The position numbers were made by a program, and so were the translations under genes. 64,000 bases of DNA from Torymus aiolomorphi. Lineage: Eukaryota > Arthropoda > Insecta > Hymenoptera > Torymidae. Numbering within the stretch: position 1 is the stretch's first letter; each line of letters begins with the position of its first letter. The DNA is taken from contig CM070874.1 in assembly GCA_036365515.1 (NCBI GenBank), positions 109,257,235 through 109,321,234 on the forward strand, in the 5' to 3' direction. A model generated the notes under the pieces. It did no database searches and was not told the DNA's origin. It was given only the letters and a program-made list of their open reading frames with translations. Positions 25,723-40,535 of this stretch are shown here, one piece after another.

Positions 25723-28700
25723 GAGTAGTAGTAGTAGTACAGAGAGCAAGAGAGAGACAGAGAGAGACTAACGAAAATTCGGGACTTCGTGTGCACGCAG
25801 GCTTTGTATGACATGGGGAGGTTGGAGGAGAGTGAAGTGTTTTTTGTCGGAAGGGAGAGAACTTTTGTTAGGTTGTGTCGTGATTTTAGTCGTGGATTTC
25901 TATCGAAAGTTGACCATCATTTTTAGGGTATTATAGATCGAATGATGATATTTCAAAAGAATTCTATTTTAATACTTATGATTTACATGATTTTGATGGC
26001 TTTTGCCACGAAAAACCGGTATTTCTTTACTGATAAATTTTCATAACAAAATCTTTAGAAAGTCAATCGCAGAAGTGGACTGTAAACATAAGATAAATCA
26101 TTCCATCCCATCATCTCCAAGCTAAATTTAACAAGCCGGTATTTGCATAAAATACACCTATTTTGATGTTTCTTTATCGTCGTACAAAACACAACTTGTG
26201 ACTTACAGTTCTGGAAAGTCTGTGTACTCTTGTAAAGAACTTGAAAAAGTTTCGCGTTATTTCTCAAGCTTGAAAACACACGAGCGAGAGAAAAAAAAAA
26301 GAAATTGAGAGAATGATTCTTTGAAGACGACGCAACAATTTATTAAAATAAAAATTCGCCTTTGAGCATTTTCGTGTTCAGTTAGAGGAAGATTTAAATT
26401 TACCCATTAGCGCCTTTCATTCAGGTAAACAAACCTGTATCTGGAAACTTGAAACATTGAAATGCTTTTAATCTGAATAAGAAAGTTGAAAATGATACAA
26501 AGATCAAGTATTCCTTGAATTTCTCTCTCTTTCTCTCTCCGCGTCCTTCGCCGTTTACTCGCTATATCGATATTGAAAAGGCGAAGGTATATAACAATGC
26601 GACAGAAGAAGACAGAGAGAGATTCTCTTAAAAGACAATTGCATTTCATACCCGAAACAATCCCGATTGTCAGCGCTTATGAATATACCATTATACAAAA
26701 TTATATCTTTCCACATTACTTTTCAAAATCCCCGCGCAAACTCCTCCCTAAAACCCATCTATATAAAACTTTTAATAAGACTACATAACCTATTCCTATC
26801 ACCATAATCAAATGACCTTATTATACCAGCGCCACTCCTCCTCCGAAAAAAAGAAGAAGAAACCTCTTGACCCACCCGCTCTAAAAATCGCGTAATCAAT
26901 TAAAAGCCCGCGCGCGCAGTTTCCCACGCGCGAATCCCCCCAGAAATTGCATTTCGCCGGCGCGATCCTTTGATCCGCCGATTCAGCGGATTCCTCTATT
27001 AGCGCCGTCGCCGCTCGCGCCCCGTCATAATCTCGCGATCAGCTCGCTCGTTATCTCCCGCCATTAGCCCGTTAAAATTAGCATAAACCTCCGCGGAGGC
27101 CGTCGCGTCGTCGCTCTAAAAACTTTCGCACCGGCGTTCGCCGAAAGCTCTCCCACTATATATATACGATGGTCTTTGAAAAAGAGGAGGACGACGACGA
27201 CGACGACGACTCGGAAACCGGGGCGACGCGGCGCGCGTTTCGAAATACCTCTCGACAGCGTCGGTCACTTAATACAATACAAAGGAAGAGACAGCTCGAG
27301 AGATCGAGTGCCGCACGGGAGAGAGAGAGAGAGAGGGAACGCGGAGGGGAGAAGGGGGTTCGAAACGTCAGATGAAGGGTCATTGTTCTTCGGACGAGTC
27401 GCGAGAGAGAGAGAGAGAGAGCGGCGCGCACGCGGCATAACGAGAGTGGACAGTCGTGTTTCTGTTCGAGTTATGGCACTGTGAACATCATACTTAAGGG
27501 TCCGCGCGGCGGTGGACTGCGCACAATACGTACCCACACGCCGCGGCTTTATCCTCCTCCTCCTCCTCCTCTCGCGCTGGATAATATCAGTGCTCAGGAG
27601 GGAGAGAGGACAATAATCCTGGGTGTGTATATATGTGTGTATATACATACACGTGGAGGGCATACCTGCGCGTGGATTCGGAACCGGTTGACGGCCATTA
27701 TAAATGACGAAAGACTTTAATGCGCGTCACGCGTCGAGATGTATGGCGTACGAGTTCATGTACCACGAGAGAGAGAGAGAGAAGGTATGTATATGCATAC
27801 GTGCGCGGGAAGAAAGAGAGCCAGCCCCGGCCTAAATCCACTGCGTGTGGGGCGGCGAGGAGGGTATTGTGATCGTCGTCTCTGTTAACTCTCTCGAGTG
27901 GACCGCGCGCCGCGAGAATAATGATTGTCGAGCGTCTTGGAAGTATAGTATACTTATATAGTAAAGAGAATCTCACATCTCCCCCAACTTGTCTTCGTAT
28001 TCATAAAGGCCGCGCGGCGCGAAAAGTTAGAGCGAGCGAGCGAAATCTCGGCGGGACTCGTTACAGGATTTTCGAGAGCCGCCACTGTGAAACAGAGAAC
28101 AAAAAGGCGATAAAGACAGCGACGGCCAGAATCGGTAGTAAAAATTTGAATGCGCGCGCTTTTAATGATCGTTCCTAGGAAATCGTGTGGATAATATATA
28201 TATATATATATATAAAACACGCGCGGCGACTTAGGATATAGCGCGTAAAGATAAAGTGGCATAGATAGCTTTATATACAGAATATTCCCGAAGAGTTAAT
28301 GAACAATATAAAAGTTGCGGCGAGGAGGAGGAGGAGGAATGCTCTATAGCCAATGAATACGCATGGGAGATGTATAAAATGGTCGAATGATGTATAAAAT
28401 GCATTTTAATTGCCGCTGTGGCCATGTTTAGAGAGCTCGAGCTCAAATTATTTATCACCGGACGGCATTCGGCATCGCGGCAGTGCCATAAACCCAATCA
28501 TTATGCTGGGATTGTATTTTTGTCCATCGCGCGGCCTACTGACGTCAGCGCTGCGTTGTACAGGAACCACGCGGTCATGTAAAATACTGGACTGCAGTAG
28601 TTCCTTGAAATGTGTACGTGCGGCAGCTGAAATAATAATAGTAATTGATAAATCTACTGTCGAGTCCTTTAAATTCGCGTAAAATTACAAATCCGGCTTT

Positions 28701-28999
28701 ACCGCGGTGTAATTTTAACATCCAGCATTCTAGTTCATTACAGCTAAAAGCCAATAACATAGTCAACTGATACCCCAATTAACCGCGGACCCCGGAATAT
28801 CCCCCTCTCCGTATTTCAGCTCGTGTAATTGAGGAAAACAGCGTCAATTACATCTCTCTCTCTTTCTCTTTCTCTCTCGCGCGCGCGCGCGCGAGCAATA
28901 TCATAAAGTACGCCGAACGTGTATATTAAACCGTAATAAAGTCCGGGTCGAAGAAGGAAGAAGGAACACGCCAGCTCTATGGCCTATATTCGTCCGTGC
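25721..28999. other. Non-coding stretch with two islands
   Basis: AT-rich to 26640, then C/A-rich to 27120 and purine-rich with (GAC)n at 27189-27211 and GAGA tracts near 27320-27334 and 27404-27422. It also has (CTC)n near 27552-27572, (TA)n near 28194-28214, (GGA)n near 28324-28338 and GCGCGCGCGCGCGCG near 28878-28893. Frames on both strands are shadows. Nothing recognisable is encoded. Confidence 0.45.
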
Positions 29000-29182
29000 G
29001 CAATGTTAAATACCCGGGAGAATCGTAGATAAATGGTAACGAGCGTCTTGGGACCGGTGGAAAACACCGAAACTTTACGATTGCACGTGTATATATATAT
29101 ACATACACGTATGAGTGTACGGCTGTGCATGTATTCGGGCGCCATTTTTCGCACGCCCACGACATTTCCGTATGAGTGCAGC

Positions 29183-29213
<31 letters not shown>

Positions 29214-32200
29214 CGCGAGTAATGCTATCAATCTCGCTGACAAATGGCAGCGCCGGCGCGCGCCGTGCCACCGACGTCGTCGTCGTTTCTCGTCGGCTTC
29301 TAAGCTCGAGAGAGAGAGGCAGATTTTCGGTCTATTAAAATCGAGTTTTCACTTTTTAAGGAAGAGATAGGAGAGTGGGAGAGAGAGAGAGAGATTCTGG
29401 GTGGTAATAATATATATGTGTGTGTGTCTACACGTGTGTGACTGAAAGGTGGAGGTATAAAGTTCTCGGGACTGTATTTAAGACTGGTGAGAGGAGAGGA
29501 TATCGTGAATCAGAAAAAGGGGGGAAACGGTGTAAATATTTTCGGTAGGACTGGAGGTATTTTTAATTGAATGCTTTTGGTGTGATAAAATTTACATAAT
29601 CGCGGATTTAGTTTTGTGATTACTCAATGATAGTCATAATATGGTAATCGGATGGTGTGGTTAAAGTCGAGATGTATTTTTGTTTGACGCTTTTCTTCGT
29701 GAAGGACGCCTAAGAAGAAAACGTCGTCGTTATCGATTGACCTTTTTTAAAGGAATAAAAAATGAAAAATATAAAAACTTGTTATTGGAGGATTTATATA
29801 TAGCCGTTAAATAGATGACAAAAAGAAGGTACAAATAGTACCCTTAACATTATAAATATCTACTTTTATATGCACCCATATCTATTCGCGTTATTTTGTT
29901 ACGCTTTTTATAACGATTTTAATAGAAATGTTAACTTTGTCATAAAAATATCGAAAGAAAAAACACGTTAAAAAAAGACGTATATCACAAAAAACACCAA
30001 CTACATTATAAGAGTACGCGTTTGATTAGTCATCCATCATAATCAAACATACATTTTTTTGCAAATTAGCTACATTACGTCGCATAAATCAACGAATAAA
30101 ATAATCATACGCCTTACCGCAACCGCGTAAATAATTCAATTTCTCATTGACTCATTATCTACCGACTTTCCTCTGTGCACTCTTCTCGGCGCGGCTCTTT
30201 CAAGAAAATATCTCGGCCCGTCAATCACCGCCCCGGCGAGAGAGCCACTCGCGCGCACAATTGCACTCACTCACACAGAGAAACCCATTGCGAAACGAAC
30301 TTTTCGCCATCGCATTTGGATTTCAATTGCTCTTGCACGCCGGCGACGAGATAATCACGGCGAGCCATTAATTTCTTATCGGCCGGCGATCGTCGATTAT
30401 ATAGCCACGCGCGCTTGGCCGAGAGGGATTAGGGCCTTCCATTTTTTACGACGCGTTTTCAGCGTCGCTGCCGCGCGCATGAAGGATTATATTCCTCGCG
30501 GCAGCGGCGGCGCTTTATCAGCGCTGTGTACGAAGAGAGGGAAAGAGAGTGCGAGCGGTTTACCTAACGAGGCGCGCGAGCTGCTCGAAATCAATTTCGA
30601 GAGATGCTCCGCCGGAATATTATCGGAAGTATGATGGAAATTCGCTTTTTATCGAATTTCGATACGCGAGCGAGCGGTAGTTCATTAGTTTGTTTATTAA
30701 TAAAGCGGCAGCTGAAATTCTTGTGGCGGATGATAAATATACGCGCGTGTGTATGTACAGCGGTTATTGCGCGAATATATATATATATATATATCCCCGC
30801 GTGTCGGTGTGTGCGGTGGTTTTGCGCGAAAGGAAACTCGTTCGCGAAGGGGAGAGAGAGGAGGGAAAGGATAGGCGAGAGATAAGGTTTGAAGAAACGC
30901 GCGCGCGCGGCGAGGGTAATTTATGGCCGAGATCGAAGTTTTTCGGAGGGAGAGAGAGGAGAGATATGTGGGTATATATATGTGTGCGCGCGCGCGAGAA
31001 GTTGAGAGATAAGCCTCTTTCGATTTAATATGCGTTTCTACTTTGCGCAAATGTTTCGGCAGTGGAGGCTCGCGTACGCGTGTGTGTGTAAGTTATGTGG
31101 AAACGGGTCTTTAATTGAAAAATCGTTGACGCGCGCGGCGGAGTTTTCGAAATTTGTTTCGCTCGTAGAATTTTTTTCATTTGCCTAATTAGCGATCGAA
31201 GTGCTGGCTGCTTATGCAAATGAGTATAGCGCGCGGTTCTAAGTATGGCTATGATAGTTTGCTTTTAAGCGATATTACGTCTAAGATTATATATGTTTGG
31301 TTTTTAAGTGCCAAGTGTATACACTTCTAATATTGAAAAATAAATTGAAAAAGTTTCGGGTAGCGAGTTGGTTATAAGCGATCGAGTTTCATTTGACGTA
31401 AAAATTGATTCATCGCAGCGTATTTATAGGTCAATGAAATAGCTTATTGGCCGAGATAAGATGACCTCGTTTTTTTACGGTATCTAAGGAAAAATCGATC
31501 GATATTTTTTTCTCGGTACGATTGTAATTTTCAGGGCAATTTTTACAACTATAGAATTCCTCGTACCTCATATCAATCAATAAGAAACGCGATCCTCTCA
31601 AAGAAGCCTTATATAACTTCTGTTTCCACATTGCGAGCATCATCATAAATTGAAAGATCAAGCTGCCATCCACATAAACATTTATGGGCCCTTAAAAGTT
31701 GCAAAAATATCCTTCTCAGACACAGAAAGAGCACAATTAAATCGGCAACAACTTTATACCTCCTATCCATATTAATTAACGCAAACGTAAACGCAAGCTC
31801 GAAAACCACTCCTCGCACGCTTCATTTACAGCCTCCCACTCTTCTTATTAAAAAAAACAAACTTTCATCAAAGCGCTCTCTGCACTTTATCGCCGAACGC
31901 ACTCTCTCTCCGCAGCCAAATCTCCGACCCAAAAAAAGAAAAAAAAATTCACCCACAGATACCCGCTGCTGCTGCTACCCGCTGCTTTTACGCCCTCGTA
32001 AAGCTCATAATGGTTTTTATCGGGCCTCGCGCCTTATTAACGGCTCTCTCCTCCCTCTCTCTCTTCGTAAGACTCTCTTGCGAACTTTTTTTCCCGCACT
32101 TGGGAGCCAAAGCAGCCGTTACAAATGCACACTTCACTCTATTTCGAAAAAAAGCGCCGGCCGGGCGCACGCGCGCGCAAAAGCACTCGAATATAATTTT

Positions 32201-33293
32201 TAATTGCGCGCATGCGCGCTTTGAGAGCAGCCGCCGACGCGCCGAGTCGGCGACCAAGTGCGCGTGCTGAATTGCCGTGGAGAGAGAGAGAGAAAGAGAG
32301 GAGAGCGCGAGAGCTTTTTATTATGCGCGTTAAGCGAAAAATATCGTGGGACGACGAGAAAGAGAGCGAGAGGTATAGAGAAAGAAGAGAGGGGGTTTCG
32401 CATTATGATGATCGTCTTGGCGCGATTTTCGCGGAGTCGAGGCTCGTGAGGTGGCACTTTTTGATGCTTCTGCTGAAAGCGAAATCAGAACTCTGCTTTC
32501 AGTGCAGTATTGGGATGCTTTGAATTTATTGTGTTAAATTTATTATATTTAAGATAATACCAAGTATTTTTTCATTAAGTATATAAAAATTATATTATGT
32601 ATTTATCATTAATCTTGTATGATTTATACACACATTTTACATTAGTATTATCGTTATTTTTTGAATAACTTTTATTGAAATATTTGTTAAGTTATATTGT
32701 CATGATGTCGCATTAAATTTAGTTTCTGGCTTGTATTTTATGAATTAAGAACGATGTACAATTCTATACAAGTTTAATTATTAAGTTCCCTTTCTATAAG
32801 TACAAAATTTAAAGTTTAATTATTCATACCATATAACTTTAGTTGCTATACCATGAGACTATGGAAACAACAACGTGACACGGTTATCTCATTTCCTTTA
32901 TATTTCCATGAACATACAGGAACCCATGCAATCAATACATATCCCTTCTAAAATTTATGACATATAAAGTCTATTAATAAAAATAAAATAATTACAAACC
33001 GACTAAAAATATATCTTGTAAAATGATAGCGGCATCGATCAACCTCTAACCAGACGCGGCTTAAATCACGCACGCGCTCTAAAAATACACCTCAATTAGA
33101 AATTTCCATGTTTTAAATTACCGTAAAATCCTAGAAACACCACACCACACATACACACACGCATTCGCTTGCTACGGCAATTTTCACCCAACTAACATTC
33201 CAACTCTATCATCCTCCCGCCTAAAAATGCCCGCGCGCGCGCGCGAACCCCCGGTTCAATTTTTCAGGGCACTCTCGCATTAACTCTCGACGC

Positions 33294-33386
<93 letters not shown>

Positions 33387-34600
33387 CCATTCTACAAATC
33401 AGCAGCGAGCCCACAGCGATAAATAAACTCTCTCTCTCCTCTTCCTAAAGGGTAAACCGAGCCGTAAAGAGAATCCCTCTCTCTCTCATCTTGACCGCGC
33501 GCGGAAATTCAATCATAGCTTGCGAACGCGCGTTCGTTAAAAGCGAAGCAGGCTGGGACACGTGTACCTCGATAAATAATGCAGAGGGAAGAGAGAGAGA
33601 GCGAGCGCGTGCACGCGGTTACACTTACGTGGCGCGGGTTGTGATATAGCTCACCGCCGCTGCCGTCGTCGTAGCCATATAGTCGTCGGGGCTTATGTAC
33701 GCGCCGGTCTTTTCCCACACGCGGAACCGACGCTGCTGCTTTTTTCCATGGCGGGTGTACGGGGTATAAGTGAGCGGGTAATGACGAGCGGAGGGATATG
33801 TGTATATATACACGTGTGTGCTTGAGGAGAAGGAAAAGGGGGTAAAGTTTCCGGAGAATGTTTGCGGTTGGGTTATTTATAGGTGGGTTTTTCGGGGCCA
33901 CGCGGGTACACCTTTAATTCGGCTAATTGGGGCGAAATTTGAGGAAAGAGAGAGAGAAGGGAGAAAAAACGTCAGGCGACTCGGGTGCCTGATGGTCGAT
34001 GAAAAAGTGGTGGACACACTTGCGTGATGACGTGGTGTATGGATATATTATATATAAACCAAGTGATATATGGTGTACAGTGGACTCTTGGCAAGATGAA
34101 ATTTTGCAATGTTACTTTCATGAATTAGGTTGAAAGAGTTTTATACTTTATGAGCAAAACATTAATTTTTTATTTAAATTATAAAAATTAGAAAAAAATA
34201 AATACAAAATTAATTTTTTAATCAACTAGCTAAGTCCATGCGCGTTACACGCGCTTTATGTTCTTTTTTTTTATTAAACATTCTATAAGAATAATTTATT
34301 TGTTATAAGCCAGAAATCTTTTTCTTTTAATTTTAATGCATCTTTAATAATTGATATAATACTGTACATTTACCCTTAATTAATAATAAATTTTGAGGTT
34401 GAAAACTATAAGCTTATTCAAATATTTTTTTTTTCATAAAGTATTAAATAATGAATTCAAAAATAAAATCTGAAGATAATATTGATATAATTTATTCTAA
34501 AGAATCTCTTTTACTTTCCATTCCAATTCTCTAAACCTTGCTTTCTTTATTGTTAAGATTACAAAAATTTGCTTGTTTTGAATTTTACCACTCAGTTCAA
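29000..34600. other. Repeat-rich non-coding stretch with about four islands
   Basis: Islands switch from A/C- to G/T-rich near 29.0, 30.45, 32.1 and 33.5 kb. Tracts include GAGA near 29184-29209 and 29376-29393, (TA)n near 30776-30795 and GAGAGAGAGAGA near 32280-32292. From 34140 the DNA is AT-rich. No coding exon, RNA gene or transposon is recognised besides those listed separately. Confidence 0.45.
33295..33382. repeat. Long (CT)n microsatellite
   Basis: About 88 nt of uninterrupted CT on the C-rich left side of an island. The right side carries AGAGAGAGAGAG near 33591-33602. Confidence 0.95.
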
Positions 34601-34601
34601 A

Positions 34602-34654
34602 AACCAATCACATCGATTCTTTAAATGAGCCACTACTTCCGATCATCATTTTTT
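34602..34654. repeat. Dispersed repeat fragment interrupted by a transposon
   Basis: CCAATCACATCG then CTTTAAATGAGCCACTACTTCC and CATTTTTT match the terminal blocks of the repeats at 1785-2036 and 56950-57006 (motif quoted here in parts of under 20 nt: CTTTAAATG, CATCATTTTTT). The 8-bp-duplication element copy B was inserted in its CATTTTTT tail; AAAGAG continues beyond at 34895. Confidence 0.55.
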
Positions 34655-34886
34655 ATGAGTCTGAAGTTTGAAACGTTGCAATGCAACGAGAAATAAAAAA
34701 AAATAATTTATTTTACTTCAAGTTTATAGTAAGTAGATAATATTAATTTTACGTGTAGCTTTAGTGTTTTATAGTATAAAATAACTTTATAACAAAGATT
34801 TAGATAAAATTTCCATTGCTCAATAACTTTAATCAATCGTAAAAAATTATTTCGTTGTACTTCAACGATGCGAACTTCAGACCCAT
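34655..34886 (-). mobile_element. Small 8-bp-duplication transposon, copy B
   Basis: The ends ATGAGTCTGAAGTTTG and CGAACTTCAGACCCAT are inverted and flanked by an exact duplication, CATTTTTT (34647-34654 and 34887-34894). It is 232 bp. The internal TTTTATAGTATAAAATAAC is the inverse of the block in copies A and C, so this copy lies in the opposite orientation. Confidence 0.85.
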
Positions 34887-34894
34887 CATTTTTT

Positions 34895-37800
34895 AAAGAG
34901 AGGATAATTGGAAAAAAGAAGCCACAATCTTAATTTTCAAAAGTATTCTCTTCACAAAGATGTTAATATTACACATAATTTAGAATCCATAAATACATAA
35001 ACATTTATTTAGTAAACACGAATACAAAAATCTTTTTATATATACACTTGACCAGCCTAATTATTTCAATAAGATACAATCGCAAACAGTAAAAATTTAT
35101 AGAGCTCAGTAAAAACGATATCGCGCGCAGGATATATGTGTCGCGTTCTCGAACGCCGCTATAAATTCGCTACAATTATTTCCCACTTTTGTTTATGAAT
35201 TCACACGGCCACCATAAAACTAGTGTATGTGTGTGTGTGCCACGCTGCTACTGCTCCGAATCTACGTAATAAAGCCGACGGGGGTTTTCATTGCAGCGCT
35301 GCATTTTTACGGTCTTCTATGACTTTTACGTCGCGCTCGCATAAAAGTATGTGCAGCGAGCGAGCGCGCACGCGGATTTATATATAAAAGTCGGACATTA
35401 AGCGCCGTAAACGTCGGCGTTTGCGTGTGCCTCGTTACTGATTTCAACGAAAATTGGATCGGAAAGGTAAGAACCGGTGAAATTTCCCAGATTGCTATCT
35501 CGTGCAGTGTATTATAGGATTGAAAAGCTCTCTCGGCCGCTTTAACGCACACCTGCATTACATACCGTGTGTAATTAAGTGAAAAATTTATTTTCGAACC
35601 TCATTAAAGTAGAAAACGCAATGTACCAGTTCCCATCTTGTTACGAATCACGAATATCGAAGCCTCCATTCCGCAATCTCCATCAACTCCACAATTAAAG
35701 ACACCGATAATCTCAAAACTTAACGCTCCGACCAACCCACGCATTCTCCAACCTCATAATCCATACCCGCTAACCAACGAAAAATCCCCCGCGTACAGTA
35801 TAATTGCCATTCAATTCTAACCAAACAAAATCCAGCGCTAAAAAAACCCCGCGTTCCTTTTATCCAAACACAGAGACGCGCATAGGAAGTTGACTGATTT
35901 CGCCTTCACTCTCTTTGTGAAATCCGAGCGTGCGCGCAGCAGCAGCAGCACCACCACGCGACCCTTTGATCCGTGTACTCCCCGTTGTTCTTTCTTCCGC
36001 GTCGCTGCTTTTTTTCTCCTCTCTCTTTTCCTCCTCCTCCGTTCGGATTTCGAATTATGCGCGCATTAGAGTATACCCCGGTGTCGCGTTTCCGAAAGTC
36101 CCTCTGCGTATACGCGCACGGCGAGAGAGCTTTGATTCGCGGTTGTAAATCACGCGTTGTATATACGCGCATGGGCTATTGGGTTATAAGGCGATCATTG
36201 TTTCGGGGCTCATTGTCCGGCTCGCGATTGCATGCGTTTATGTGCCCGGCGCATTCTTAACTTTCACGGTTGGAGGGAGAGTAGGTATACGCGGATATTG
36301 TGATGCGTAATTGATTGGATTTCGCGTCGCCGCCGCCGCCGCCGCCGCGATTTCATTTGGAGGGGGCCGCGATATAACCTGGTTTATTGGACTTTAATAG
36401 CGTCGGGGAATGATTACTTTTAAAATCGCGATTTAAAAGTAATTAATCGGACGCGCGTTTTAATTCTCGAGCGGGCGAGATTTTTCAGCGAGGATACCGC
36501 TTATACGCGTGCGTGTGTGATGTGGATCATCGTAAAAGTTAATTTGGGCTTTTAATTGTTATAATCTTCCTTTTTTTTTCTGCAGAGTTACAAATCCGAA
36601 CGCATTATTTAATCATCCGCGAGCGTTTAATCCCTATATAGCCACAATCATCCATTCAAATCACATATCATTTATATACCCGCGTCTTATGAATAACTCT
36701 ACATACAGCCGATAAAAAGAGAGAAATGCCCAATGAACAATCTCCACTCGATAATCAATAGCGAACGATAACCCAGCCGCATGCAATCACGCGAGCTAAA
36801 CGCCGCAACATCTCTTGTATAATGCCAGCACCTCCTCCTCGAGATTATCCACTTTACCTAACACACACCGTCGCGCCCGCTCGCGCGCTACTCCCATGTA
36901 CCGTCCCGCTTACAAATCGATAAATAACTCACTTATGCGTCTTACCTACTTCTCTACACGCTTATAAATCCACGGTTCGGACGCCGATCGGAGCCAGCGA
37001 TAGCTGTATAAACGCGCGCGTCTCGGAAAAGCCACCCATTTAGATTTCCACGCCACGGGAGACGCATGAACGAAGGCTTGCGCAACGGACCAGCGCCGGA
37101 AACTTGATACGAGCACGTGTGGGGGATTGATCGGACGAAAAGTTTTCCTCTGTTTGTTTTCGACGTGGTTTCGGTTTCTGCGTATATGCTACTGGTTGGC
37201 TTATTAGATTTCAGAGATCTCGGCGATCTGCGTCATTTGCGTGCACAAATATAGGGAAGGTATGATGGGGAATTGGTATGGAGTGGTGATTAGTGTGCGC
37301 AGGTTCGACTGGGGTTGTCGAAGTTTGTTTATAATTTCCTGTGGATGAAAATTCTGAGTTGCAACGTTGCATGTTAATTAAAAAAATAATATAAAATATA
37401 TCCGGTAGAAGAATATTAATTCATTGTAGATAGAAACTTTGTTACCTTTCATCTGTATTCAGTACGTAATGTTTCAAGCCCGCAATACTTCTCAGCGATG
37501 AGTAATGCTTCCGTGAGTTATTAAGACACCCCGAGTCTTCCCGTTATAAATCGCGCCTCCTTATCAGACTGTCGTCACCGGTCGCGAAATCTATGACTCC
37601 TTCGACAAGCATTCCTCCTTGTCCCGACAATGGAGGAAAAACTCTAAGCGCAGCACGACACCTTTCCATTACACACAACGCATCTTCTGTCTCCATCCCG
37701 ACTTCAAAAATAAAATCCCATATACATTCCAGCGCGTCTCACCACATAAATACACTCCCGGCGATGGTCCCAAAGTTTATAAATCCAAAACCATGAAAAA

Positions 37801-39099
37801 AAGGCCCGCAGCACACTTCTATTCTCGAAGAGATCCAACAACCCGGCCGTAAAATCCAAGATTTTATTCTCCTCGCACGGAAGATGATAAACAGCGCGAA
37901 GGGCGCCGCGCGTGTATGCTTTATCAGGTTTCGGTTTCACCCCCGGAGTTTGACCCAACGCGCAAGTGGAAATCATTTCCCTGTATATACGTGTGTATGT
38001 GTATATATATAATATCGCGCCAGGAAATTACGACGATAGAGAGAGGTTATACAGCGGATATTTTAGGAACGGTTTTTCCCGATCGTTATTTACCTGCGGC
38101 GAGGTGTGATTGTTTGGAATTTATATTTTGTGAGTAATGGCGCTGGTTGAGCTATCAGCTTTCAATTAAATTCGGGTTCGGCCCGATGGAAGTTATTTGA
38201 GCATGATAAGTATAAATATAAGCGTGAAAGAAGAGGAGACGTTTTTAATAGTTTATGAGCTATGTCTAGTCGTAAATATCGGATCGGTATTAGATGATCG
38301 GATAGAGTTCCATTTATACATAAGGTCGCCGCCAAAATAATATATAAGTATCGATTAATTTATGTATTCAACTTCGTAATCAATAAGTACGACAATAGCA
38401 GCGGTGACAATTCACAATTGCATAACAGCTTTCCTGTAACACGCTATATAATATAATACTGCCGACTGCAGCGAATGATATTCCTTTTCCGTAGCCAATA
38501 TAAATTCTTCAATAATCATAGCCAATCTCGGTAATGTTTCAAGAAAGTTCGTCGCGGCATACTGTCACCATTCTCGACGATAGAAACTCCGGAGACTAAT
38601 AACTTTTTACACATTATCGTGCGGATTCTTCTTCAAAGTACGCCACAAGATTCCCGTATTCTAAAATTACTTGCACAACTCCCGCGCTAAATAATGCAAA
38701 TCCGTATATACAACACCACCATAGGCAAAGTTCGTTGTCAGTTCGTCAACAGCTGACGTGGATCACCCTACATACATCCACCCGTGACATGACACTTCCC
38801 ACGCAATCCCCACATCATCCTAACCCAAAAAAGTCTCTACGAACTCTCTTTACTTTACCCCCGCACGACACTTTCGCATAACACCACGTCGGCATTTACA
38901 TTCACGCGCGGCCGCTTATACTTATCAGCGATAACCGCAGCGGAAATAGAGAGAGGGAGAGAGATAGGCGGAAGAAGGCGCCGCGTCACGCACCGCTCGA
39001 TACATAGACGTGTAGGTACGTTGGCCGCAAGTGCATACGTGGTCCGACCCACTTGCACGTCGTCGTCGCTGCTCGCGCGACTTTATTGGAGAACACCTT

Positions 39100-39147
<48 letters not shown>

Positions 39148-39889
39148 CCGGGGTAAGGGGTAATCGAGAGGCGCATATATATACACGCAGTGCGATCGGA
39201 TTTATGATCAGCCGCTCGTCGACAGGACCGGTTTTTTCGTTTCGTGTGTGGATGATGTTGTGGGAGGACGACGAAGAGCGCTGAGAAAATGTGCTGGTCG
39301 TTTTTTTTTTTTATATTTTACTTGGGGTATATATACAGGACTTTGGGATGGCTCGTTGTGGGTGTGCGGATGAAAAACGCACTTCGTTTCGTTGGATATG
39401 TGAGAGGGTGTAATTTATTGTTAGTGGGCCGGGTGAGTTATAGGTGAATTTGCTTTTTTCGAAAATTGGAATCCGATGTATTGGAATTCGATATTAGGCA
39501 ATCGGGGATTCTTCGGCGGCGGTGGTCGTTGACCTTTGTTTTTGTTAAATATTAACGTGGTCGTATAGAATAAATAATATAGCATAGCAATCGTGAATGG
39601 AATTGTCTTATTTAACTATTTCAAAATTCTATTGACAACTGTTTCCGGAATAATATTTTTATATTCGAATGTAATACTGTTGAATATCGGTTGTCTTTTT
39701 GAATTTTTAATTAACGAATAACTTTAACCGGGACATTCAACCTTACCATTTTAATATGCATAGAAACGTATATGTAACACACTAAAAAGAATCTTTTACA
39801 AACCATTGAAACATCAACCTACAAACTTTTACTTCCAAGCTGAAAGAAGACTAAAAGTACCATTGATTTATGGGAAATATTTTTGATTT
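34895..39889. other. Non-coding stretch with about four islands
   Basis: Switches from A/C- to G/T-rich occur near 36.0, 37.05, 37.9 and 39.0 kb. TATAAAAG at 35383-35390 is a good TATA match but has no initiator at the expected spacing. (GCC)n lies near 36329-36349. Short frames at 37593-37852 and elsewhere show no family features. Confidence 0.45.
39101..39148. repeat. (CT)n microsatellite
   Basis: About 46 nt of CT with one TTT interruption, at the C-rich side of an island that turns G-rich from 39170. Confidence 0.9.
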
Positions 39890-40535
39890 AGTGCACTCGC
39901 CATTTCAAAATACGAACAGAATGCGTCTCGCCCTTGCTCTCCCCTAGTTCGGAATGCCTATTGCCGTTCCGTTCGGCGCTCTCTAGCTGCTAGTGCGTAA
40001 AATATTATTACTATGAAATTCGATACAGGCGATGCGCGGTATATGGCGCTGCTGCCGCTGTAAAACTTATTCACTTTGCGCGCTCTCTCTCTAGCGCATT
40101 ACCTACGCGAACGCTGCGCGGTGTAAATCAATAGAGCGAGCTCGCTATGGAGTTTGGAGTAATGTAAAACCTATTTACTATTGTGATTCGCCTTTCGTTC
40201 TGTACGGTTATTGTCTTTCCCTTTTGAGAGGGTACGACAACGCGCTCTCCTTGGCTTTAGAAGTTTACCGATACCACATGTTTCTTTAGATCAATAGAGA
40301 CCAACATGTCTGTGTTATTTAATTGACGTATATTATATGTTTAATTTAACGATGCCAGTTGCGAGCGTAGAAGTGGTTTTAGTGCAAATGAACGGGGACG
40401 GTGTGAATGTGAGATTATTGAATTTCTCTACCCTTATTTTATTGCTGAATAATTGATTGTGTGACTAATTGGAGTTCTCTTTTGTTTCAGGTATGTTCCG
40501 AGAATCGCCACTTTACTGAACTTTCCTGGTCACGT
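39890..40535 (+). other. Atypical low-repeat segment with possible spliced transcript
   Basis: This segment lacks the simple repeats that dominate its neighbours. A 35-codon frame starts at about 40352 (MPVASVEVVLVQMNGDG and onward). A polypyrimidine tract ending TTTTGTTTCAG (acceptor AG at 40489-40490) precedes a 43-nt stretch that ends before GTAAGC, a donor-like site near 40534. This could be an internal exon of a non-coding or unrecognised transcript. No homologous protein is recognised, so it is a hint only. Confidence 0.2.
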
